DNA of 64,000 nt from a candidate division WOR-3 bacterium (GTDB lineage: Bacteria; Hydrothermota; Hydrothermia; Hydrothermales; JAJRUZ01), in contig JBDRZP010000004.1 of NCBI GenBank assembly GCA_039804025.1, positions 1-64,000 on the forward strand. The letters run 5' to 3'. The translations under genes were made by a program, and so were the position numbers. This document shows, one piece after another, positions 36,970 through 46,936 of the stretch. Within the stretch, counting starts at the first letter, position 1. Each line of letters starts with the position of its first letter. The notes beneath the pieces are model-generated. The model did no database searches. It had not been told where the DNA came from and saw only the letters and a program-made list of their open reading frames with translations.

Positions 36970-37081
36970 AAATATGAAAAAGAAAAAAAGTTTAAAAAAT
37001 AATGATAGAGAGGAAAAATTGAGGGAAGTTATTAAATTTTTTGAAAAATAGGCAACAAAGTAACGAAAGATGCTCTTTAAA
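36970..37081 (+). other. Decayed sequence linked to the 112-bp repeat
   Basis: An A-rich stretch starting with ATGAAAAAGAAAAAAAG and full of stops. A similar stretch (ATGAAAAAAAGAAAATG...) occurs at 62418 ahead of another decayed repeat copy, suggesting that both are remnants of one element. Confidence 0.4.
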
Positions 37082-37193
37082 GTTGAAAGATTTAAAGAGG
37101 AATATACAAGAACATTTTGTAGTAGGAACTTTTGAAGATCTTATTGAGCCAGAAAATTTCAATATTTTCATGGTATTCTACATTTCTTTGACA
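37082..37193 (+). repeat. 112-bp repeat, copy A, ending in the -35 box of the cyclophilin gene
   Basis: It aligns without gaps to the reverse complement of 40609-40720, about 95 of 112 bases identical by my count. The last ~54 bp (TCTTATTGAGCC...TTGACA) are the most conserved. The first part reads like a short C-terminal coding remnant (ERFKEEYTRTF-C). TTGACA (37188-37193) is 18 bp before TAAAAT (37212-37217), giving a promoter for the gene at 37248. It is either an IS-end remnant or a duplicated upstream control region. Confidence 0.75.
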
Positions 37194-37247
37194 ATTTTTT
37201 TCTTTTTTTGATAAAATTAAATTTCTTTTAATACAGGGAGTTTTTAA

Positions 37248-37835
37248 ATGTTTTTGTGGTTCTTTTTTATAATTTTTTCACAAGGAGAAGTGTTAAAAAT
37301 AGAAAGAGTTCTGAATAAAAATTCAAAACCGGAAGAAAGGATTGAGATTGCTAAAAAATATAAGGATGTTGATATAGAGGTAAAGGAGCCGTTAAAAATT
37401 TTAATAAAGACAAATAAGGGTGAAATTCTTTGCGAGCTCTATCCTCAATATGCTCCTAAAACTGTTAAAAATTTTGTAAAACTCTCAAAACTCGGATTTT
37501 ATGATGGACTCATCTTTCACAGATATGTTCCTGATTTTGTTATTCAGGGAGGCGATCCTTATGGAACGGGTTACGGGGATGCAGGATATAATATTCCATT
37601 AGAGGTTAATGAAAAGGCAAGGCATATAGAAGGGGCACTTGGTATTGCAAGGGCTCAGGAGCCAAATTCTGGTTCATGCCAGTTTTATATTACTTTAAAA
37701 GAAACTCCGCATCTTGATGGAAATTATACGGTTTTTGGGAAAGTTATAAAGGGAATGGATGTTGTTAAAAAATTGAGGAAAGGTGATATAATTAAAAAAA
37801 TAGAAATAATTGAGAAAAAAACAAAAGAAAAATAA
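37248..37835 (+). CDS. Exported cyclophilin-type peptidyl-prolyl isomerase
   Basis: 195 residues. The N-terminus (MFLWFFFIIFSQGE) is a signal peptide, so it works outside the cytoplasm on protein folding. The cyclophilin core begins near residue 60: YPQYAPKTVKNFVKLSKLGFYDGLIFHRYVPDF, then VIQGGDPYGTGYGDAGY and SGSCQFYITLKETPHLDGNYTVFGKV. The catalytic-site Arg (FHRYVPDF) and the QFYIT strand are present. Start supported by GGGAG 8 bp upstream. Confidence 0.92.
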   Translation: MFLWFFFIIFSQGEVLKIERVLNKNSKPEERIEIAKKYKDVDIEVKEPLKILIKTNKGEILCELYPQYAPKTVKNFVKLSKLGFYDGLIFHRYVPDFVIQGGDPYGTGYGDAGYNIPLEVNEKARHIEGALGIARAQEPNSGSCQFYITLKETPHLDGNYTVFGKVIKGMDVVKKLRKGDIIKKIEIIEKKTKEK

Positions 37836-37940
37836 ATGGGTAATTTTAGCATAAATGTTCATGGTGGAGCAGGAAAGCACAGAGAGAAAAAACAAAAGAA
37901 GAAGTGATAAAGGCACGTAAGGAAAGATATTAGATTTTAG
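37836..37940 (+). pseudogene. Remnant of an isoaspartyl peptidase/asparaginase N-terminus
   Basis: ATG at 37836 opens MGNFSINVHGGAGKH, the N-terminal strand and HGGAG motif of the Ntn-hydrolase isoaspartyl peptidase family. The frame stops at 37907; a shifted frame continues KTKEEVIKARKERY to a TAG at 37940. The remaining ~300 residues of the enzyme, including the catalytic Thr region, are absent. This is a gene relic directly after the cyclophilin stop. Confidence 0.6.
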
Positions 37941-38100
37941 AAAAAAGTTATTCTCCAAAATTAGACCTCTCTATATAAGTTTCTTTTCTGACACATTCGT
38001 GGTATAAAAAATTTTCTTTATTTTCTTCTTCAAAGTAATATCTTTTAATTTTTTCCTTATAAAATTTTTCAGTAGAGTTTAAGTTCCTTCGCTTTAAAAT

Positions 38101-40539
38101 TTATTCAATATTCAAAATTTTTATTGTTTCTGTTTTTTCTCCAAAATTTACTTTTAAAAAGTAGATATTTTTATTTATCTCGTTCTTTTTAAATTCAATT
38201 CGGTGCATTCCCTTTTGAATAGTTCCATATTCTCTTTTTTCAATTAATGAACCATTTTCACTATAAAAACTCAAAGATAAATCAGATGGATCTTTAATAT
38301 CAAAAACTAAAACAAGGGACTTTGGATTTTGTAAGACATAGAGACCATTATCTTCAAAAGGAAATCTTTTAGATAAAAATTTCTCTTCACCAATTAAACC
38401 AACTCCAAACTTTAAAATATATGCATCGACACCTCCTGCAAATCCTTGAGAATATGCGCCACCACCAGGATTATAGGTTGGGAAATTTGTTGACCAAGTC
38501 ACTCCTGTTAAAAATATATTACCTGAGGTATCTGTTGTAATTGAATAGCCATAATCATAATCATTTCCTCCGTAGTATGTTGCCCATTGCCTTTCACCAG
38601 AATTTGTAAACTTTAAAATAAATACATCATACACTCCTGCAATTTGTCCCTGAAAGTAACCACCACCTGGATCATAGATTGGGAAATCTGCTGACCAAGT
38701 GTATCCTGTTACAAATATATTACCTGAGCCATCTGTTGTAATTGATCTGCCATCATCATGACTATTTCCTCCGTAGTATGTTGCCCATTGCCTTTCACCA
38801 GAATTTGTAAACTTTAAAATAAATACATCATACCATCCTGCCCATGTTTCCTGAAAATATGCACCACCACCTGGATTATAGATTGGAAAATTTGTTGACC
38901 AAGTTGCTCCTGTTACAAATATATTACCTGAGCCATCTGTTGTAATTGAATAGCCATAATCATAATCATTTCCTCCGTAGAATGTTGCCCATTGCCTTAC
39001 ACCTGAATTTGTAAACTTTAAAATAAATACATCCGAAAAACCTTGATTTGATGCCTGAAAATATGCACCACCACCTGGATTATACGTTGGGAAGTTTGTT
39101 GAAGAAGTCCCTCCTGTTATAAATATATTACCTGAGCCATCTGTTGTAATTGAAAAGCCCAAATCAATAAAATTTCCTCCGTAGTATGTTGCCCATTGCC
39201 TTACACCAGAATTTGTAAACTTTAAAATAAATATATCCTCATACCCTGCATCTCCCTGAAAATATGCACCACCACCTGGATCATAGGTTGGGAAATTTGT
39301 TGACATAGTGTATCCTGTTACAAATATATTACCCGAGCCATCTGTTGTAATTGATCTGCCATAATCATGACTATTTCCTCCGTAGAATGTTGCCCATTGC
39401 AGGACACCAGAATTTGTAAACTTTAAAATAAATACATCATAACCTCCTGCATTTGTTCCCTGAAAATATGCACCACCACCTGGATCATAGATTGGGAAAT
39501 TTGTTGACATAGTGTGTCCTGTTAAAAATATATTACCTGAGCCATCTGTTGTAATTGAAATGCCATAATCCTTATTATTTCCTCCGTAGAATGTTGCCCA
39601 TTGCCTTACACCTGAATTTGTAAACTTTAGAATCACAGCATCAGTGCTATCATTAAAAGACCCATCAAAATAAGCGCCACCACCCGGATTACGTGTTGGG
39701 AAATTTGGTGACAAAGTCCATCCAGTTACAAATATATTAGCCCCATCTGTTGTAATTGAATAGCCATAATCATCACGGCTTCCTCCGTAGTATGTTGCCC
39801 ATAAAAGTGAAAGGGGTGGATCAATAATTAAGGGTTCTTCCATAAGATAGTCTTTAACATCAAAAGAAATTGTTTTATCATTATTAATTCTGTAAGAAAC
39901 ATCCACAAGATTTTTTCCCCCTTTTTCTCCTTCATAAGAAAAAATAGGTCCTTCCAGTATATCTCCAACAGGTGTCCTAAAAATAATCTCCTTATTCCCT
40001 TCTTTAATCTCATAATCAGCCCATTTAAATTTCATCTTCACCACGTTTATATCAGCGTAAGGCTGAACAATAAACTCATGATGCATCTTCCCATCCTCAT
40101 ATTTCCATACCCAATCCACACCAGGATAAATTTCTTTTATTTTCACTTTTCTATAAGTTATAACACCAAGAATTCCATCAGGACAGGATGAAAGATAATA
40201 GTTTGTATAACCTGGTAAAGGGTCTTCAAATTCTATATTTTCTTCTTTTATATTTGCATTTAAAAGGTCAACATCAATCCTTGCATATTTATCTTTTGAA
40301 TAAATTACATAAGAAGCTCCTTTTTCTGTTATGAATATACCAAATCCAGGAAGTTTTGCCCTTAAAAGAACCTCTTTTGCAAATTCTCCTTCCAAATTCT
40401 GGGTTTGACCAAGATTTTTTTCAAATCCTATATAATCAGTCGTCCAGCTTTTCACCATTTTTTCCGGAATAACAGATTGATTACCTTCAAAGGCATAAAG
40501 CCCTATTAACGTTAAGAGCATTGCAACCATTTTTTTCAT
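38101..40539 (-). CDS. SBBP-repeat surface protein with T9SS-like C-terminal domain
   Basis: 812 residues with a signal peptide. An N-terminal domain (~30-245, including [20 protein letters not shown]) typical of proteins that carry SBBP propellers is followed by seven ~65-residue beta-propeller repeats of the form [10 protein letters not shown]...[14 protein letters not shown]. The end (about 735-812) is a sorting-domain-like sandwich finishing with [20 protein letters not shown], like T9SS type A domains. It is expected at the cell surface. A strong ribosome site (AAGGAGG) and a full promoter precede it. Ligand unknown. Confidence 0.85.
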   Translation of the reverse strand: MKKMVAMLLTLIGLYAFEGNQSVIPEKMVKSWTTDYIGFEKNLGQTQNLEGEFAKEVLLRAKLPGFGIFITEKGASYVIYSKDKYARIDVDLLNANIKEENIEFEDPLPGYTNYYLSSCPDGILGVITYRKVKIKEIYPGVDWVWKYEDGKMHHEFIVQPYADINVVKMKFKWADYEIKEGNKEIIFRTPVGDILEGPIFSYEGEKGGKNLVDVSYRINNDKTISFDVKDYLMEEPLIIDPPLSLLWATYYGGSRDDYGYSITTDGANIFVTGWTLSPNFPTRNPGGGAYFDGSFNDSTDAVILKFTNSGVRQWATFYGGNNKDYGISITTDGSGNIFLTGHTMSTNFPIYDPGGGAYFQGTNAGGYDVFILKFTNSGVLQWATFYGGNSHDYGRSITTDGSGNIFVTGYTMSTNFPTYDPGGGAYFQGDAGYEDIFILKFTNSGVRQWATYYGGNFIDLGFSITTDGSGNIFITGGTSSTNFPTYNPGGGAYFQASNQGFSDVFILKFTNSGVRQWATFYGGNDYDYGYSITTDGSGNIFVTGATWSTNFPIYNPGGGAYFQETWAGWYDVFILKFTNSGERQWATYYGGNSHDDGRSITTDGSGNIFVTGYTWSADFPIYDPGGGYFQGQIAGVYDVFILKFTNSGERQWATYYGGNDYDYGYSITTDTSGNIFLTGVTWSTNFPTYNPGGGAYSQGFAGGVDAYILKFGVGLIGEEKFLSKRFPFEDNGLYVLQNPKSLVLVFDIKDPSDLSLSFYSENGSLIEKREYGTIQKGMHRIEFKKNEINKNIYFLKVNFGEKTETIKILNIE
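38420..39800 (-). repeat. Seven tandem ~195-bp repeats encoding SBBP blades
   Basis: The units share long near-identical DNA stretches (for example ccatctgttgtaattgaa and tttcctccgtag on the plus strand). High identity indicates recent expansion or gene conversion, and the array could be mis-assembled from short reads. Confidence 0.8.
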
Positions 40540-40586
40540 TTATAACCTCCTTTTTGGTTTAATTTTAAATTTGAAATAATTTTTAT

Positions 40587-40614
40587 ATTATATTAAAAAA
40601 AAAGTTTTTGTCAA
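40587..40614 (-). promoter_or_regulatory. Promoter of the SBBP gene, -35 inside repeat copy B
   Basis: On the minus strand TTGACA (40614-40609) and TATAAT (40592-40587) have a 16-bp spacer. The -35 hexamer is the last six bases of repeat copy B. Confidence 0.7.
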
Positions 40615-40720
40615 GTTAATGTAGAATACCATGAAAATATTGAATTTTTCTGGCTCAATAAGATTGCAAGGAGTGCCTACTTCAAAATGTTCTTATATAG
40701 TCTTCTTTAAAGCTTTCACC
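40609..40720 (-). repeat. 112-bp repeat, copy B
   Basis: Reverse-complement counterpart of 37082-37193 and in the same orientation relative to the gene it precedes. In one frame its start encodes GESFKEDYIRTF and a stop, comparable to the short tails in copy A and at 62545. The sequence further upstream (40721-40839) holds broken coding-like fragments and no intact gene. Confidence 0.75.
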
Positions 40721-40839
40721 ATAACCATATAGGCGCTCTTGATTTAGGAATAAAAGATTCTATTTTACCTTGCGATTCACTAAATCTCTTTTTCCATAAA
40801 TATTAGATATTGAGGAATGTTAAAATTTTAATAATTTTT

Positions 40840-42816
40840 TTAAAGCACTAAAAGACCCGGTTCAGTATCTTTCTCAGTTGTTAAAATAGTAATTTTTCCA
40901 CTTTTATCCTCAACTGCTAAAAGCATCCCCTCTGAAATTACCCCCTTTATTTTCCTCGGTTCTAAATTTGAAACTATTATAACATTCTTTCCCTTTAATT
41001 CTTCCTTACTGTAACTTTCCTTTATACCTGCAACAATTGTTCTTACCCTATCTCCTGTATCTACCTCAAGTTTATATAACTTATCTGCTCCCTTTATATC
41101 ATAAACTTCGAGGACTTTTCCAACAACAAGTTTTACCTTTCTGAATTCTTCATATGTTATAAATTCCTCCTTTTCCTCACTAATAACCTCTTTTTCAACT
41201 TTTTCTTTAATTCTTGGAAATAAAATAGGTGGTGTTTTTAAAATTTCACCTTCCTCTAAATGTATCTCTTTAATTTCATCCCAAGAAGGTTCTTTTAAAT
41301 TAAAGGAATCTCTCAAAACTTTCATTGTTAATGGTAAAAATGGATACAAAAGCGAAGATAAAAGTTTTATTGCTTTAAGTGAATTGTAAATTACTTTCCC
41401 TCCAGAAACTTTATCCCCTTTTAAAACATCCCATGGTTTAGAGAAGTCTATGTATCTATTTACTTCCTGACTTATTTCTATTATCTCCTGTAAGGCCTGT
41501 CTGAATTTGAAATTTTCAAAATATTCTTCAATTCTTATAATTTTTTCCCTTACAATACTCCACAATCTATTTTCCCTTTCTCCCTCCTTTCCTTTTTGTG
41601 GAACCCTGTTATTAAAATATTTTTCAAATAATTTAAAAATCCTTGAAACAAGGTTTCCTATATCATTTGCAAGATAAGTATCACAATCCCTTTCAAAATC
41701 ATTAACTATGAAATCTGAGTCCTTTGTTTCAGGTAAAACCCTTGAAATTCCAAATCTTATGTAATCAGGATGATATTTCTTTAAAAAATCATCAAGCCAT
41801 AAAGCAGCTCCCCTTGAAGTGGACATTTTACCACCTTTCATTAGTAAATACTGATTTGCAGGTATCTCTGAGGGAAGAATGAATTCACCATGAGCAATAA
41901 GCATTGCTGGCCATATTACAGCATGAAAAACAATGTTATCCTTACCAAGAAAATGAACGAGTTTGGTATCACTATTTTTCCACCATTCCTCCCAGTTTTC
42001 AAAATTTTTCTCTGCCCATTCCTGAGTAATAGATATGTAACCAATAGGAGCATCAAACCAGACATATAAAACTTTTTCTTTAGCTTCCTCAAGGGGAACA
42101 GGAACACCCCAGGATAAATCCCTTGTTATTGAACGTGCCTTTAAACCCTCCCTTACCCAGGATAAAGCAAAATTTCTAACAAAATCCTTCCAGTTTTCCT
42201 TTTTCTCTAACCATTTTTCAAGTTCATTTTTTAATTTTGGTAATAAAAAGTAATAATTAAAGGTATCTTTTAAATAAGGAGTTCCACCACATATTTTACA
42301 TTTTGGTTCAAGGAGTTCAAAGGTTTCAAGCCATCTTCCACATGTTTCGCACTGATCACCTCTTGCTCCTTCTGATTTGCAATAGGGACATATTCCTTCA
42401 ATGTATCTATCCGGTAAAAATCTTTTACAGTTTTCACAATAATAATTTTTTTCTTCCCTTTTTTCTATATACCCTTTTTCATAAATTTTTAAGAAAAAAT
42501 TCTGAGAAAGAGTTTTATGGTGTTCTCTTGTAGTCCTACCAAAGTAATCAAAGGAGATAGAAAGTTTTTCAAAAGAATTTTTTATTACCTCATAATAGTA
42601 ATCAACAAGTTCGCGTGGAGTTTTTTTCTCTTTTTCAGCACTTATAGTGATCGGAACACCATGTTCATCAGTCCCACATATATGAATTACTTTTTTATTT
42701 TTCATTCTCAAATACCTTACATATATATCAGCGGGTAAATAACATCCTGCAATATGTCCTAAATGAAGCGGGCCATTAGCATAGGGTAAAGCAGATGTTA
42801 CAAGTATTTTTTCCAT
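40840..42816 (-). CDS. metG: Methionyl-tRNA synthetase
   Basis: 658 residues including a C-terminal tRNA-binding (EMAP/OB-fold) domain from about 545. The HIGH motif is PLHLGHIAG and KMSKS is KMSTS. The zinc region has four CxxC knuckles (CENC, CPYC, CETC, CKIC). The enzyme charges tRNA-Met. The -10 box TATAAT lies 6 bp before the ATG and there is no Shine-Dalgarno, so the mRNA is probably leaderless. It is divergent from the MFS gene with a 55-bp shared control region. Confidence 0.96.
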   Translation of the reverse strand: MEKILVTSALPYANGPLHLGHIAGCYLPADIYVRYLRMKNKKVIHICGTDEHGVPITISAEKEKKTPRELVDYYYEVIKNSFEKLSISFDYFGRTTREHHKTLSQNFFLKIYEKGYIEKREEKNYYCENCKRFLPDRYIEGICPYCKSEGARGDQCETCGRWLETFELLEPKCKICGGTPYLKDTFNYYFLLPKLKNELEKWLEKKENWKDFVRNFALSWVREGLKARSITRDLSWGVPVPLEEAKEKVLYVWFDAPIGYISITQEWAEKNFENWEEWWKNSDTKLVHFLGKDNIVFHAVIWPAMLIAHGEFILPSEIPANQYLLMKGGKMSTSRGAALWLDDFLKKYHPDYIRFGISRVLPETKDSDFIVNDFERDCDTYLANDIGNLVSRIFKLFEKYFNNRVPQKGKEGERENRLWSIVREKIIRIEEYFENFKFRQALQEIIEISQEVNRYIDFSKPWDVLKGDKVSGGKVIYNSLKAIKLLSSLLYPFLPLTMKVLRDSFNLKEPSWDEIKEIHLEEGEILKTPPILFPRIKEKVEKEVISEEKEEFITYEEFRKVKLVVGKVLEVYDIKGADKLYKLEVDTGDRVRTIVAGIKESYSKEELKGKNVIIVSNLEPRKIKGVISEGMLLAVEDKSGKITILTTEKDTEPGLLVL

Positions 42817-42822
42817 GAGATA

Positions 42823-42828
42823 ATTATA
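42823..42828 (-). promoter_or_regulatory. -10 box of a leaderless metG promoter
   Basis: TATAAT on the minus strand ends 6 bp before ATG at 42816; TTAACT is a possible -35 at 17 bp. Confidence 0.6.
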
Positions 42829-42871
42829 AAGGAAAAAAAATTATAAGTTAAATTATACTAACAGAACTAAA

Positions 42872-44083
42872 ATGATTAAGGGAAAAGAAAGAATTATAAT
42901 TTTCTGGTTAAGTCAATTTATCTCAGCAGTGGGAGATAATCTCTTTTTTGCCTCTCTTTTATTTCTTATTCTCTTAATTGAAAAAGAAAAAGCATCCTTT
43001 AAAGCAGGAATAACAAGTTTTTCTGAAACTTTGCCCTATTTAATTTTTGGTATTTTTGCTGGATTCCTTGTTGATAGATTTAAAAAAAAGAAAGTTATGA
43101 TATATTCTGACTTTTTAAGGGCACTTATTTTATTTTTGGTTCCTTTACTTTATAAGAATAATCTTTTAAATTTTATCACTTTGTCAATTTCCGCTTTTTT
43201 GCTTTCAAGTTTTTCAAGCTTTTTCTTTCCTGCAAGAGATTCCGTTATTCCAAAGATTGCTGAAGGAAAAACTCTTTTAAGGATAAATGCTTTTATTCAG
43301 AGTTCAACACAGATTGCTCAGGTTATTGGAACCTTTTTGGCTGGATTTTTACTTACAATTTTAAAAGGTGACCCTGTTAATAAAATTCTTAATTTATTTT
43401 TAATTGACGGCATAACTTTTCTTATATCTTTCGCACTTATTGGAATTTTATTTATTCCTGAAGATAAAAAAACTAAAATTCCTCTTAAAAGTGATTTTAT
43501 TGAAGGTTTAAAATTCATTTTAAAGGATAAACTTTTAAGAGGTCTTCTAATTCTTACTGCTCTTGATAATCTCTTTATTATGGGACCTGCTGTTGTTGGT
43601 GCAAATCTTTTAATAAAAAATTATTTTAATTTAAAAGCACATCACCTCGCTTACTTTCACTCCTTTTTATCCTTTGGATGGTTAGTTGGAACTATATTCA
43701 TTGCTAAATACGGAATTTATTATAAAAAGGGACTTTTGCTTATATTCGGAATATTTATGGATGGTATTACATACATCCCATTTATTTTTATAAAGAATTA
43801 TTATCTTGCTCTTCTTATGATTTTAATTCATGGTTTCTTTATATCTTTTATAACTGTTCCAAGAACAACCCTCATACAGGAATATGTTCCTGAAAGGTTC
43901 ATTGCAAGGGTTTTTTCAATGATTCAATTAACTGTTATAGGATTTATGGCTCTTTCTTCACTCTTAACAGGAATTTTAGGAGAATTTCTTTTGCCTCCTC
44001 TTCTTTTTTTAATAGGAGGTTCAGGGGGTGCTTTAACAGGTCTTTTTGCCTTTTTCTTTTTTAAAACACTTAAGAAAATTTAG
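42872..44083 (+). CDS. MFS transporter
   Basis: 403 residues with about 12 hydrophobic segments. The loop motif GFLVDRFKKKKVMIYSDFLRAL between helices 2 and 3 is the major facilitator signature (GxLaDrxgrkrv). The nearest described relatives are drug/macrolide-efflux-like members, but the substrate cannot be read from sequence. TATACT lies 12 bp upstream of ATG with no ribosome site. The 3' end overlaps the converging radical SAM gene by 14 bp. Confidence 0.85.
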   Translation: MIKGKERIIIFWLSQFISAVGDNLFFASLLFLILLIEKEKASFKAGITSFSETLPYLIFGIFAGFLVDRFKKKKVMIYSDFLRALILFLVPLLYKNNLLNFITLSISAFLLSSFSSFFFPARDSVIPKIAEGKTLLRINAFIQSSTQIAQVIGTFLAGFLLTILKGDPVNKILNLFLIDGITFLISFALIGILFIPEDKKTKIPLKSDFIEGLKFILKDKLLRGLLILTALDNLFIMGPAVVGANLLIKNYFNLKAHHLAYFHSFLSFGWLVGTIFIAKYGIYYKKGLLLIFGIFMDGITYIPFIFIKNYYLALLMILIHGFFISFITVPRTTLIQEYVPERFIARVFSMIQLTVIGFMALSSLLTGILGEFLLPPLLFLIGGSGGALTGLFAFFFFKTLKKI

Positions 44084-45155
44084 CTTTTAATTTTTTTAAA
44101 AATTCTTCATCAAAAATACATACAGGATCTTCCTCAAGGTAATCACCTTTCATTGTGTAAGCTCTTGCTCTTGAACCACCGCACATATCTTTGAAATAAC
44201 AAATACCACATTTACCCTTTAAAAGGTCTGTGTTTCTTAAATTCTTCAAAATTTCATGGTTTTTATAAACATAGGATAATTTATTTTCTTTAACATTTCC
44301 AAGTTTTAAAGGTAAAAAACCAGCAGGATAAATATCTCCCTTATAGGAAACAAAAATAACCCCATTACCATCTCTTACTCCTAAACCCATTTTTCTTGAA
44401 TCCATCATTATTTCTTCAAATTTTTTCCCTTCTTCCATTTCCTTTAAAAAATAGAAGACCTTATAAAAAGGGGCTTCAGTTGTTGTTATATGAAAAGGTG
44501 CTTCCTTTGATTTTTCGTATAAAAATAAAAGTAAATTTTCAATTTCTCTTTTTGAAGGTAATTCAAGTTCAGCACCTCTCCCCACAGGTACGAGAAAAAA
44601 AATACTCCATCTATTAACAGGTGGTGAAAAGTTTTTTAAAAGAAGATAATAAATTTCCTTTATTCTATCTATAGTTTCCCTTGTGCAAGTTGTATTAACC
44701 TGGACTTTTATTGAAAGTTCCTTTGCATAATTTAAAACATTCATTGAATTTTCAAAAGTTCCATTAACACCCCTGAAGGAGTCCTGGGTGTTTTTATCCG
44801 GACCATCAAGGCTTATTCCAAGGGCATATATTGATAATTCCTTCATTTTCTTAATCTTTTCATAAGTGGCAAGGGGTGATGTGGTAGGTGTAACTGCAAC
44901 TGGAAGTTTAATATTTTTTGCATAAAGAAGAAGTTCAAATAAGTCTTCTCTTTTTAAAGGGTCACCTCCTGAAATAACAAGATGAGAGCCCATATTTTTT
45001 ATATCATCCATTAAATTTTTTACCTCTTCTGTTTTAAGTTCAAAGGGTGATCTTTCAGGTATTGCTTCTGCTCTGCAGTGTTTACATTTAAGGTCGCAGG
45101 CTATTGTTGACTCAAAATAAACATTTATAGGTTTTTCATATATAAATTTTTTCAT
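44070..45155 (-). CDS. Radical SAM/SPASM protein, AhbD/TIGR04053-like
   Basis: 361 residues. The radical SAM motif is CDLKCKHC preceded by VYFESTIA and followed by RAEAIPERSPFELKTEE, then VISGGDPLKREDLFELL. A C-terminal SPASM-like region has CGICYFKDMCGG and a final Cys. These match the group that includes AhbD, which decarboxylates Fe-coproporphyrin to haem in the sirohaem-dependent pathway, and related TIGR04053 proteins. A haem-maturation role would suit a cell with so many cytochromes, but peptide-modifying SPASM enzymes look similar. It overlaps the mscS-type gene by 4 bp. Confidence 0.75.
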   Translation of the reverse strand: MKKFIYEKPINVYFESTIACDLKCKHCRAEAIPERSPFELKTEEVKNLMDDIKNMGSHLVISGGDPLKREDLFELLLYAKNIKLPVAVTPTTSPLATYEKIKKMKELSIYALGISLDGPDKNTQDSFRGVNGTFENSMNVLNYAKELSIKVQVNTTCTRETIDRIKEIYYLLLKNFSPPVNRWSIFFLVPVGRGAELELPSKREIENLLLFLYEKSKEAPFHITTTEAPFYKVFYFLKEMEEGKKFEEIMMDSRKMGLGVRDGNGVIFVSYKGDIYPAGFLPLKLGNVKENKLSYVYKNHEILKNLRNTDLLKGKCGICYFKDMCGGSRARAYTMKGDYLEEDPVCIFDEEFLKKLKAKFS

Positions 45156-45949
45156 CTTTTATTTTCCTCTTTTTTAAAAGTTTTTTCTTCTAAATATAAA
45201 ATTCTCTGGGGATAGGGAATTTCAATTCCTTTACTTTCAAGTTCTCTTTTAATTTCTAAAAGCATTTTTTTCTTTGTTTCATACCAGGTCTTGGTAGGTG
45301 CCCAGAATCTTATTTTTATTTCAATTGAATTTCCACCCAAACTGGAAACAAAAACTTCTGGTTTTGGTTCCTTGAGAACAAATGTATTTTTTTGGAGTAA
45401 ACTTTCAATAATGTTGATGGTTCTATCCGTATCCTCTTTATAACTTATTCCAATTCTATACTCAATTCTTCTTATAGAATTTTTATTAAAATTTGTTATG
45501 TTTGAAGTAAAAACCCTTTCATTCGGGATCCTGACATAAGGACCATCGTAAGTTTTGATTACTGTTGATATTATACTTATATCCTCTACAAAACCTGTTA
45601 TTCCTTCTATTTCTACTTCGTCACCTATTTTAATGGGTTTTTCAAGTATAAGCAAAATTCCTGATAAGAGATTTGAAATAATTTTTTGGCTGGAAAAACC
45701 AATTGCAACGCTTAAAATTCCTCCTGCAACAAGAAGTCCAGAAATATTAAAACCTAAAAGAGGTAAAATAGAAATTATAACAATAATAAAAAGTCCATAT
45801 TTAACAATTCTCTCAATTAAAATTAATTCCTGTTTTTCAAGTTTATTTTTCAGGATTTTTCTTATATTGAGATTTAAAATTTTTATAAAAATAGCTGTAA
45901 CAAATATAATTAGAGCTGCAAGAATTAAATTAAAGACTTTTTCATTCAT
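45152..45949 (-). CDS. MscS-family mechanosensitive channel
   Basis: 265 residues with three N-terminal helices and the MscS pore/beta domain: VAGGILSVAIGFSSQKIISNLLSG, PIKIGDEVEIEGITGFVEDISI and YVRIPNERVFTSNITNF. Opens on membrane tension to release solutes. Small-channel length is normal. It is between terC and the radical SAM gene in a minus-strand run. Confidence 0.92.
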   Translation of the reverse strand: MNEKVFNLILAALIIFVTAIFIKILNLNIRKILKNKLEKQELILIERIVKYGLFIIVIISILPLLGFNISGLLVAGGILSVAIGFSSQKIISNLLSGILLILEKPIKIGDEVEIEGITGFVEDISIISTVIKTYDGPYVRIPNERVFTSNITNFNKNSIRRIEYRIGISYKEDTDRTINIIESLLQKNTFVLKEPKPEVFVSSLGGNSIEIKIRFWAPTKTWYETKKKMLLEIKRELESKGIEIPYPQRILYLEEKTFKKEENKR

Positions 45950-45958
45950 AGAAAATAA

Positions 45959-46885
45959 TTATAAGGATTTTACGGAATTTTTTCCTTTAACGAGGGATAA
46001 AAATATGGAAATAAAAAGTATAAAAAGCACAAATAAAAGGGCAATACCTGTATGTATTTTATAAAATTCACTTATAAGCATTTTAATACCTATGAAAATG
46101 AGTATAATAGCGAGTCCCTTGTCAAGATATATGAATAAATTCATTAAATTCTCAAGTAAAAAATAAAAGGATCTGAGTCCGAGAATTGCACAAATATTTG
46201 ATGTAAAAACTATAAAAGCATCTCTCGTTATTGCAAGTATGGCAGGAACAGAATCAACTGCGAATACAATATCTGTTGTTTCAATAGCAACAAGAACAAT
46301 AAATAAAGGGGTTAACATAAATTTAGAATTAATTCTGACAAAAAATTTTTGGCCATGATAATTTGTGGTAAAAGGGAAAAATTTTTTAAAAAAAATTAAA
46401 ACAGGATTTTTTTCTGGATGTATTTCTTCTTTTTTTCTTCTCATTAAATTTATTCCTGAAACAATTACAATAATACCAAGAACATAAATAAAAAAATGGA
46501 ATTTTTTTAGTAAAGCAACACCTGTTAAAATAAAGAAAAGCCTCATAAAAATTGCTCCAAGAATTCCCCAGAATAAAACTCTGTGTCTATTTTCTTTTGG
46601 GACATTAAAATAATTAAAAATAAGAGCAAAAACAAAAATGTTATCAGCAGAAAGGGATAATTCAATAAGGTAACCTGTTAAGAATTCAAGGGCTTTTTGA
46701 TTTCCCCATAATAAAAGAACGATAAAATTAATTAAAAGTGATATTGAAACCCAGAAGAGGCTGAAAAAAAGCGCTTCTTTAAAGGAGAGAATATGTGCTC
46801 TTCTGTGAAAAACCCCGAGGTCGACCATTAGTGCGAAAATAACAAAAGACAAAAAAATTATCCACACCCAAATACTTTCAGTCAT
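45959..46885 (-). CDS. TerC-family membrane protein
   Basis: 308 residues, nine or so helices. Signatures LSLSADNIFVFALIF and ETTDIVFAVDSVPAILAITRD contain the acidic residues of the family, linked to tellurium resistance and to manganese export during exoprotein metalation. The exact cargo is unclear here. The start is next to a TAAAAT box. Confidence 0.9.
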   Translation of the reverse strand: MTESIWVWIIFLSFVIFALMVDLGVFHRRAHILSFKEALFFSLFWVSISLLINFIVLLLWGNQKALEFLTGYLIELSLSADNIFVFALIFNYFNVPKENRHRVLFWGILGAIFMRLFFILTGVALLKKFHFFIYVLGIIVIVSGINLMRRKKEEIHPEKNPVLIFFKKFFPFTTNYHGQKFFVRINSKFMLTPLFIVLVAIETTDIVFAVDSVPAILAITRDAFIVFTSNICAILGLRSFYFLLENLMNLFIYLDKGLAIILIFIGIKMLISEFYKIHTGIALLFVLFILFISIFLSLVKGKNSVKSL

Positions 46886-46936
46886 GTTTTAAAATTAAGT
46901 TGATTATTTTACCTTATAAAATTTATTTTTTCAAAC

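Noticed and set aside
38420-39800. CRISPR or satellite array
   Set aside because: The ~195-bp units are in frame and encode SBBP blades.
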